Below, in pieces: positions 34,055 through 40,274 of a DNA stretch of 46,614 bases; positions within the stretch are counted from its first letter, which is position 1, and the number at the start of each line of letters is the position of its first letter. Both the position numbers and the translations under genes were made by a program. This DNA is from Saprospiraceae bacterium. GTDB taxonomy: Bacteria > Bacteroidota > Bacteroidia > Chitinophagales > Saprospiraceae. The DNA lies in the NCBI GenBank assembly GCA_020628645.1, contig JAHDES010000050.1:1-46614 (forward strand), written 5' to 3'. A model generated the notes under the pieces. The model saw only the letters and a program-made list of their open reading frames with translations. It searched no databases and had not been told where the DNA came from.

Positions 34055-35467
34055 ATGAGAATTTCTTTTGTAATTGTACTTGTTATTTTCTTCGTTTCGC
34101 AGCTATATGCGCAATCTAAGGATGAACAATTAATTGTGTTTTCACAAGAAACGGATAAGCATTTTAAAACGACTACTTTAGCACAATTGGAAGCTTATTG
34201 TGTAGAAAAAGGAATAGATTTCATCCAAATAGATACCCAGAAAGGTATTCCACAGCAAATTCATTCTACCCCAGCTATTGTTTACCAAAATTTTCGTGGA
34301 CGATCTATTTATTCGAGCCGTTATGCAGAATTTTCTACACTGAAAAATTTTATTCGTACTAGCAAAGTGGTGGCACAAGAAGAGCACTCGAATTGCAAAA
34401 AAGAGGTTTTGCTTTGGAAAGATGGGCGTAATCAAATCGCTATTAGTTTAAAAATTACAGATTTAACAGGAAGTATTCCAAAAAATTATAATGTTGCTGA
34501 TTTTAGATTGAGTATTATAGATGGTTTATTAGAAAAAATGAACTATTTCAATTTGGCAGATGAGGTCTGCTTGAATAAAACGGATCGCTTATTTTATTTG
34601 GATATTCATCCCTTTTGTTCAGCTAATAATGAATTGTTTGTTAGCACGGAATTATATTCAAAGTTTAGTTGTAAAACACCTATTTATAGCCAGCTAAATG
34701 ATCCTATTCGAGGAAATTTTGATGAAATGGAATCCATTTTTTCCAAGATTGGAGTACAAATACAAGAAGAAATTATTCAACAAAAAGAAAATTCAAACAT
34801 AGGCGATGCTTTTTCTTCTATTTCAGATAAGATTGCCAAGGTGTCTTGGGAAAAACTTGATTTAATGCTTCCAAAACAGTCCTCAAAAAATTATGATGTA
34901 GTGGAAGGTTCTTTTGATCTTTCCAATGATTGGCAATTTAAAGGGCCGATAGATGAAGATGTCCCTATCGTTCAATTTCGATTTATGGCTCCTTTAGATC
35001 GATATGTAGGGGAGATTCGCGAATTAGAAGGAACGATACAATTATCAGATCAAAAAGTGTTGAAGACTGGAACATTTACTGCCAATATGAAAAGTTTAAC
35101 GATGGGAATGGCAGATTTTGATAAAAATGTACTCACGAAATATATCAAAGCTGCCAAATATCCTACTGCGTCTTTCACTTTTTCGGATGTTCCTGCGGTA
35201 GAAAAATTACAATTGGGAGAAACGAATTTCTATACCATCGACGGGACATTTGAATTAATGAAAAAAGAACAAATCGTTCCCGTTAATGCACAACTAACAC
35301 CCATTATTGATACAGAAGGGGAGCTTGTACTGCAAGTAAGTGCTTCTTTTCAGTTGAATGTGGTCAATGATTTTGGAATTAAAGGGCCAGACGGGCCTTC
35401 TCCAGCAAGAGAAATTATGTTGTTTGATCTCAACTTTTTGATGCAAACATCTAATATTACAAATTAA
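34055..35467 (+). CDS. Exported protein with C-terminal YceI domain
   Basis: A 470-residue exported protein. The ATG at 34055 gives a signal peptide ending LYAQ; the TTG at 34025 would add 10 residues. Residues 20-110 resemble a thioredoxin-like or periplasmic beta-alpha fold (IVYQNFRGRSIYSSRYAEF) that I cannot name. The middle is unknown. The C-terminal half (about 280-470) is a YceI-like lipocalin-fold domain with the YPTASFTFSDV motif and the late INVGTxEL-type strand, predicted to bind polyisoprenoid or fatty lipids. The next gene encodes a second YceI domain, only 28 bases away. Its leader can form alternative hairpins. Confidence 0.75.
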   Translation: MRISFVIVLVIFFVSQLYAQSKDEQLIVFSQETDKHFKTTTLAQLEAYCVEKGIDFIQIDTQKGIPQQIHSTPAIVYQNFRGRSIYSSRYAEFSTLKNFIRTSKVVAQEEHSNCKKEVLLWKDGRNQIAISLKITDLTGSIPKNYNVADFRLSIIDGLLEKMNYFNLADEVCLNKTDRLFYLDIHPFCSANNELFVSTELYSKFSCKTPIYSQLNDPIRGNFDEMESIFSKIGVQIQEEIIQQKENSNIGDAFSSISDKIAKVSWEKLDLMLPKQSSKNYDVVEGSFDLSNDWQFKGPIDEDVPIVQFRFMAPLDRYVGEIRELEGTIQLSDQKVLKTGTFTANMKSLTMGMADFDKNVLTKYIKAAKYPTASFTFSDVPAVEKLQLGETNFYTIDGTFELMKKEQIVPVNAQLTPIIDTEGELVLQVSASFQLNVVNDFGIKGPDGPSPAREIMLFDLNFLMQTSNITN

Positions 35468-35495
35468 AATCTTTAAACTATAAATAGCATCTGAC

Positions 35496-36032
35496 ATGAA
35501 AAAAATACATCTTATTATTCCTCTTTTTTGTCTTCTTTTTTTCGCTTTCACTTCTATAGAACGGGCTACGATTGGAGATACACCAGGTACATTACAAGCT
35601 ATTGGCAATGCTGGTTCAGACCAAGTATTTACCTTTAATAAATGGAAATTTACAAAAGCCATGATGCCTGAAGATAAAGTAGAAAATATACAAGTAGAGG
35701 TTGAAATCAATACATCTTCTCTCAGTTGTGATTGGAAGGATTTAGAAAAAAGTGTAAAGAAAAAGAAAGATTATTTCTATGTAAAAAAATTCCCTAAAGC
35801 AACTGTAAAAATTGATGGTGCAAAAGCCCTTAAAAATGGGACTTATACCACAGATGCTATCCTTACGTTGAAAGGCATTAGCAAAACGGTAAAATTGGAC
35901 TTTAGTATTTCAGATAGCAAACCTTACACCGTAAAAGGATCAGGTGTTATCAAACGAAAGAAATTTAATTTCACAGGAGGAGGCCCCAAAAATGAAGTAC
36001 CTATCAATTTTGAGGCAGTCTTGCCTCTCTAG
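35496..36032 (+). CDS. YceI family periplasmic protein
   Basis: A 178-residue exported protein with a signal peptide (LFCLLFFAF core, cut near residue 20). It is a single YceI domain with the FNKWKFTKAMMPEDKVENIQ N-terminal strand, the FPKATVKIDG motif and the KTVKLDFSIS end. YceI proteins bind isoprenoid quinones or fatty acyl chains inside a lipocalin-like barrel. It lies 28 bases after the other YceI-domain gene, so they are one unit, and it is followed by a strong terminator that overlaps the ruvC end. Confidence 0.88.
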   Translation: MKKIHLIIPLFCLLFFAFTSIERATIGDTPGTLQAIGNAGSDQVFTFNKWKFTKAMMPEDKVENIQVEVEINTSSLSCDWKDLEKSVKKKKDYFYVKKFPKATVKIDGAKALKNGTYTTDAILTLKGISKTVKLDFSISDSKPYTVKGSGVIKRKKFNFTGGGPKNEVPINFEAVLPL

Positions 36033-36047
36033 TAGATATAAAATAGA

Positions 36048-36092
36048 AGATGTAGTCTTAAATTTGATCTTAGTTTAAGACTACATCTTTTT
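36048..36092 (+). terminator. Intrinsic terminator overlapping the ruvC stop
   Basis: A 15-bp perfect stem (AGATGTAGTCTTAAA at 36048-36062 and TTTAAGACTACATCT at 36074-36088) then TTTT. The ruvC stop codon (36081-36083, minus strand) and last codons lie in the second arm. The core GTAGTCTTAA matches the terminator at 423-460. Confidence 0.8.
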
Positions 36093-36650
36093 ATCAGGAT
36101 TATCTTTTATAAATTCTGACCAATCATTATAGCGTTTCTTTCCTGCTAGCACACTACTCGATTGATAGTAATGACAAATCGCCGTTGCCAATGCATCTGT
36201 AGCATCTAATGATTCTATTTTAATTGGTCGTTTTAGAATATTGGAAAGCATCGCTGCTACCTGCTCTTTGGAAGCATTTCCATTTCCTGTGATGGATTGC
36301 TTAATTTTCTTAGGAGAATATTCAGTTACTTCTACTCCACTCGTAATTGCCGCAGCAATAGCTACCCCTTGCGCTCGTCCAAGTTTAAGCATGGACTGTA
36401 CGTTTTTACCATAAAAGGGAGCCTCAATTGCCATTTGATAAGGCTTATAGTGAAAGATGATTTCTTTGAGTCGTTCAAAAATTCGTTTGAGTTTGAGTTG
36501 GTGTTCAGGGAGGTGTTTCATACTCACTCCTCCCATTTCTAATAGGCGCAATTGCTTTTTATCTACTTCAATTACGGCATAGCCTAATACATTCGTACCA
36601 GGATCGACACCAAGCAAACGATATTTTTTTTGATCTTTTTTTTCTTTCAC
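36081..36650 (-). CDS. ruvC: Holliday junction resolvase RuvC
   Basis: A 189-residue resolvase that cuts Holliday junctions symmetrically as part of the RuvABC pathway. The four catalytic acids are visible: Asp16 in LGVDPGTNVLGYAV, Glu76 in MAIEAPFYG, and Asp149 and Asp152 in LDATDALATA. The long central helix with GNASKEQVAAML is present. The N-terminal lysine-rich tail is slightly longer than in E. coli. The C-terminal end and stop fall inside the terminator hairpin of the opposite-strand YceI gene. No ruvA or ruvB is adjacent, as is usual in Bacteroidota. Confidence 0.97.
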   Translation of the reverse strand: MKEKKDQKKYRLLGVDPGTNVLGYAVIEVDKKQLRLLEMGGVSMKHLPEHQLKLKRIFERLKEIIFHYKPYQMAIEAPFYGKNVQSMLKLGRAQGVAIAAAITSGVEVTEYSPKKIKQSITGNGNASKEQVAAMLSNILKRPIKIESLDATDALATAICHYYQSSSVLAGKKRYNDWSEFIKDNPDKKM

Positions 36651-36721
36651 GATTGATTATACGAACTAAGTGTTTGGACATAAAAAGAATAAGTCAATTT
36701 TGTCTAGGCACTTATAACCGC

Positions 36722-36761
36722 AAAATATAAAATATAAAATACTAAATCTAAAATATAAAAT
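36722..36761. repeat. AT-rich tandem repeat, AAAATAT type
   Basis: About 40 bases of imperfect AAAATATA/AAAATCTA units between ruvC and the anti-sigma-like gene. Low complexity; no function inferred. Confidence 0.5.
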
Positions 36762-36769
36762 TGACTAAT

Positions 36770-36801
36770 AAAACCTTTTGCCTTTTAAATTAGGCGGTTT
36801 T
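36770..36801 (-). terminator. Bulged terminator of the sigma/anti-sigma operon
   Basis: AAAACC (36770-36775) with GGTTTT (36796-36801) and GCCT with AGGC (36780-36783 and 36792-36795) form a stem with a 4-base bulge. It lies just after the stop of the anti-sigma-like gene on the minus strand. Confidence 0.4.
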
Positions 36802-36811
36802 ACATTTTACA

Positions 36812-37060
36812 TTATAAAGGTGGAGTAGAAGATTTGATTTTGTCTTTGATAGACGCAATTAAGGTAGGAGAAACTTTTCGGCGATGAACACGGCTTTTGA
36901 TGAAATCTCTAAAGGACCGTTCTTTTTTTAATAATTCAAAATATGCGGGATTTTGTTGTATTTCTTTGAGCAAGGCGCGTTCGCCTTCTTTGGATAGTTC
37001 GTTATCTAAGTACATCGTGACCTTTGCCACTAAATCTTGATAATTTTTTGAATTAATCAT
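36812..37060 (-). CDS. Small anti-sigma-factor-like protein
   Basis: An 82-residue cytoplasmic protein, highly charged and helical, with no membrane segment. The core VTMYLDNELSKEGERALLKE resembles the N-terminal helix bundle of zinc-binding anti-sigma domains (zf-HC2/ZAS), but the His-x3-Cys-x2-Cys zinc ligands are absent, and the second half (RSFRDFIKSRVHRRKVSPTL) is basic. It lies downstream of and on the same strand as an ECF sigma factor, the usual sigma/anti-sigma order. A short membrane-type open frame lies between the two (37071-37180 region). Short non-zinc anti-sigma-like proteins of this type are common in Bacteroidota. The pairing is inference from position and sequence. Confidence 0.65.
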   Translation of the reverse strand: MINSKNYQDLVAKVTMYLDNELSKEGERALLKEIQQNPAYFELLKKERSFRDFIKSRVHRRKVSPTLIASIKDKIKSSTPPL

Positions 37061-37325
37061 CTGCCAATTGTTTTGTACGAATTATTGCCCCAGAAAATCA
37101 AAACCACAATCATCAATCCAACACGTACTAATCGGGAAATGGTTAATACCACTAAAAGAACTAGTTCTCGGTGTCGAGTTATTGATGAAATTAAACATGG
37201 TGTTTTGATTTAGCATTTAGATCAATAAATTCGTTAATGAACAATAAAGTTGTTAAGTTATGGAGAAAAGACAGGCGAACTCAAGGAAGAAGTTTTCCTA
37301 AGTTCGCCCGCGTGTTAGTATACAT

Positions 37326-37919
37326 TTATTTACGCTTGTCTTGGTAACCCAAATCTTCCGCGTAAGTTTTTAATTGCTTTTTCAATAAGTTTCGCGCTCT
37401 AAATAATCGAGAACGAACTGTTCCAATAGGAATATCTAATATTTTAGAAATTTCCTCGTATGTAAAACCTTCAATATCACATAAGAGAATGACCGTTCTA
37501 AAATCTACCGCTAAGCTATTGATTGCAATCGTTACCTCATCGCCCATCATTTGGTCGAATAATTCTTCTCGCAAATCAAGATAGCCCGAATAGTTCGTGT
37601 CATTTTCTCCATCGTGGTAGTTCACGATGTCTTCATAATCAACTTGCGTAGGGCGCTTTGATTTTTTTCGGTATTGATTAATAAAGGCGTTCTTCAAAAT
37701 TTTGAACAACCACGCTTTTGCATTTGTCCCTACGTCGTACTTATCAATGAAACGGTAGGCCTTTAAGAAGGTCTCTTGTACAAGGTCATCCGCATCACTA
37801 TCATTGTACGTTAAATGGTAAGCGAAGGTATTGAGGGCGTCTGCATGTGGCAAGAACTCCATCTCAAAAATTTCATCAAACCGATCTCTTGTTACGCTTT
37901 TTTCCGTCATGAGTACCAT
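37326..37919 (-). CDS. ECF-type RNA polymerase sigma factor
   Basis: A 197-residue sigma factor. Region 2 has LNTFAYHLTYNDSDADDLVQ then ETFLKAYRF and AWLFKILKNAFINQYRK, which contact core and the -7 element. Region 4 has DFRTVILLCDIEGF and TYEEISKILDIPIGTVRSRL, the helix-turn-helix. The linker between regions 2 and 4 is longer than usual and acidic. A Met 3 residues in is an alternative start. It heads an operon with a downstream anti-sigma-like gene 265 bases away. A CGGTATATACCG palindrome lies 115-126 bases upstream (38034-38045) and could bind a regulator, possibly in autoregulation. Confidence 0.92.
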   Translation of the reverse strand: MVLMTEKSVTRDRFDEIFEMEFLPHADALNTFAYHLTYNDSDADDLVQETFLKAYRFIDKYDVGTNAKAWLFKILKNAFINQYRKKSKRPTQVDYEDIVNYHDGENDTNYSGYLDLREELFDQMMGDEVTIAINSLAVDFRTVILLCDIEGFTYEEISKILDIPIGTVRSRLFRARNLLKKQLKTYAEDLGYQDKRK

Positions 37920-38266
37920 AATAATAAGGATTTATGCGCAAATCAAAGAAATTTCTAAAGAAAATCACTTTGAATACACTTGTTTACACGACACACAAAA
38001 AATTAAAATCCTAAAAATTCAATTCTTTGGTTTCGGTATATACCGACTGGAAATAAAATAGTCTTTAGTATAAATTTTAAGTCAAGCCGTGTATAAAAAA
38101 TTGATTTCGTTTCGTGTATACACACACCATAAACCCTAAGCTTATTTATATAGTTCCCGAAGAATTAATTTTTTTTTATTTTTTTTTTGATAAATGCAAA
38201 AAGGACTTTTTATGTTAAAAATTGAAGCTATAATTATCCCTTGTGATGCATACAAAATAGAGTGCT
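37920..38266. other. Intergenic region of 347 bases
   Basis: No gene is seen. It holds two perfect palindromes, CGGTATATACCG (38034-38045) and GTGTATACAC (38114-38123), and T-rich stretches. It is the promoter region of the sigma factor (minus) and the 3' flank of the FG-GAP gene (minus). Confidence 0.5.
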
Positions 38267-40072
38267 CTATTCTTTTAAAACTTTAAATGCCTTTGATCTT
38301 CCATTGATAGTAGCAACTAGTATATAACTACCACTAGGATAGTCGGTAAGATTAATTTTAGTTTGCAGGGAATCAATGCTAGATGTGTACAAATGTTGAC
38401 CAAGTATTGAATAAAGACTAAATCTATCTTGCTCGGTAAATGGTGTTTGCTTTAACTCAAGGATGATTTCCGAATGGGTAGGATTAGGATAAACAAATGC
38501 ATCACTATCTATAGTTAGCTCATCATTATTAGTCGAAAAACTACTATGACATTCGTTTATAAATGCTGTACTCAATTCTGAACTTGGAGTCAAAGTGGCA
38601 TTTCCATCTTTACAAATACATCGCCCATCATTAAAATTATATGTTACATAAGGAGCATCCGTTTCAAAAGCTTTGAAAGTACATTGTTCAAAAGTCAATG
38701 TATCACTCGTCAGCATTTGCGCATTATGACTCCAGTTGGAGAAAAGTGTGTTTCCGCCACTCCAATGATTGAAATCAGCTTGTTCTGTAAATTCACAAGG
38801 TTTAAAAAAGAGTAGATATAAAGTACCTGTTCCTGCTTGACCAATTCCTCCGATATTGATAGCGATAGTGCCATCGCCCCGTAAATCTCCGACAAACGAA
38901 ATAGATCGGGAAAATCGTTCTTGTGAATTTGGATTAAACTCCAGATCAAAACCGCCTTCCAATTCGTCTATTTTAGTATAAGTCTTTACCGTTTTATCTG
39001 AATTGAGATAAAGAATGTAAGCATCACCTAAACCTTGTTGATTCGCTCCACTTACTAAATCAGGGATACCATCTCCATTAAGATCACCTGCTGCACACAT
39101 CGCATGACCAAAGTGGGCACCCGAAGTTCCATTTGAATTAGTATCTGTTGCCAAAGTATCATTAAAGCCATTCAGTCCTTCTGTTATTTTTAGTTTCGAC
39201 ACCACATTGAAAGTCATAGGATCAAGCGAAAGTATCCAGATCGCTCCTTTTCCACCATCAGACATAAAAGCACCAACTGCCATTTCTTTTGTCCCATCTC
39301 CATCTATATCACCTAACATGGCCACCTCTCTTCCCCCAAATCGATCATTATTCATTAAACCATTTCCAAAGCCTCCTGTTGTGGAGCTAATCGTGACTAT
39401 ATTATGGGTAATTACTTGAGATGCCTCATCAAAAAATAAAATACTGATAGCTCCTCTATCTGTTCCACCTAAATCTGAGTTTGGATCGCAAGCTACTAAA
39501 TCAATTTTACCATCGCCATTCAAGTCTCCTATGGCAGAAAGTCCTTGAGCAATAATATTGGAGTTTTTGACATAGTTTTTAACCGTCCCATTACTATTTA
39601 AATGAATAATATACAATGCGCGGTTAGCAGAAGAGGGTGCTGATACCGCTACATCAGGAATATTGTCATTATCGTAATCTCCGATACCTGCAACACCATA
39701 ACCAAAGAAATTACCTTCTACCAAGGTCTCCTTAAATCCACCATCCAATGCTGATATTTTTTGATTGGATTGAACCGTTCCATCATTATTCATAAAAACA
39801 ATATAAACAGCCCCTGCATCAGTGGCTCCATCATCATCTGAACGAGCACCTATTATTAAATCTAATACACCATCGCCATTCACATCTCCAATCACATCAT
39901 GATCGCGACTAAAACGATCGCCTGTATCCAAATCTGCAATAAAGCCTCCAGAACCTTCCGCTATTCTTACAAACCCGTCAGGACCAAATTGTGTACTGAT
40001 TTGAGCTTGGGAAAGTATTGCTATTGCTAAAAAAACAATAAGCGTAAAAAGTTTTGTACAATTGGGTTTCAT
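38267..40072 (-). CDS. FG-GAP repeat protein with T9SS type A sorting domain
   Basis: A 601-residue secreted protein. The signal peptide ends L-S-Q-A-Q (about residue 24). Six or seven FG-GAP/integrin alpha repeats follow (about 30-430), each with a GD-x-N-x-D-x-x-D/E calcium-binding loop such as GDVNGDGVLD, GDYDNDNIPD, GDLNGDGKID and GDIDGDGTKE. This predicts a seven-bladed beta-propeller that binds Ca. A short Cys-containing region is followed by a type A T9SS sorting domain (about 520-601: VYPNPTHSEIILELK, then SLYSILGQHLY, SGSYILVATINGR, basic end). It is a surface or secreted adhesin-like protein; the ligand is unknown. A TACATTTG -7 box lies upstream on this strand (40110-40117). Confidence 0.9.
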   Translation of the reverse strand: MKPNCTKLFTLIVFLAIAILSQAQISTQFGPDGFVRIAEGSGGFIADLDTGDRFSRDHDVIGDVNGDGVLDLIIGARSDDDGATDAGAVYIVFMNNDGTVQSNQKISALDGGFKETLVEGNFFGYGVAGIGDYDNDNIPDVAVSAPSSANRALYIIHLNSNGTVKNYVKNSNIIAQGLSAIGDLNGDGKIDLVACDPNSDLGGTDRGAISILFFDEASQVITHNIVTISSTTGGFGNGLMNNDRFGGREVAMLGDIDGDGTKEMAVGAFMSDGGKGAIWILSLDPMTFNVVSKLKITEGLNGFNDTLATDTNSNGTSGAHFGHAMCAAGDLNGDGIPDLVSGANQQGLGDAYILYLNSDKTVKTYTKIDELEGGFDLEFNPNSQERFSRSISFVGDLRGDGTIAINIGGIGQAGTGTLYLLFFKPCEFTEQADFNHWSGGNTLFSNWSHNAQMLTSDTLTFEQCTFKAFETDAPYVTYNFNDGRCICKDGNATLTPSSELSTAFINECHSSFSTNNDELTIDSDAFVYPNPTHSEIILELKQTPFTEQDRFSLYSILGQHLYTSSIDSLQTKINLTDYPSGSYILVATINGRSKAFKVLKE

Positions 40073-40109
40073 ACTACAATCTTTAAAGAGGTAAAAATAT
40101 TTGACTAGA

Positions 40110-40117
40110 CAAATGTA
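40110..40117 (-). promoter_or_regulatory. Bacteroidetes -7 box for the FG-GAP gene
   Basis: TACATTTG on the minus strand, about 38 bases before the ATG at 40072, matches TAnnTTTG. Confidence 0.35.
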
Positions 40118-40189
40118 AAAAGGTTTAATGTTATCATTTCATACTTTGATTTTAATTGCTCTCAACTAGGTTATCCAATGCACTTTCCG

Positions 40190-40197
40190 TATTTTTG
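40190..40197 (+). promoter_or_regulatory. Bacteroidetes -7 box for uvrA
   Basis: TATTTTTG, about 78 bases before the uvrA ATG at 40275, matches TAnnTTTG. No clear -33 box. Confidence 0.35.
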
Positions 40198-40274
40198 GCA
40201 ATTCGTCTTCAACCAAACAACGCACAATCTAGTTATACAGCAGGGATAATTTTTTTACCCAGAAATTAACTACT

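Noticed and set aside
35294-35710. 138-residue minus-strand frame across the two YceI genes
   Set aside because: It spans two well-supported plus-strand genes and their junction; composition is not protein-like.
38034-38123. Palindromes CGGTATATACCG and GTGTATACAC as a CRISPR or origin signal
   Set aside because: Neither is repeated or spaced as in CRISPR, and there are no DnaA boxes; at most they are operators.
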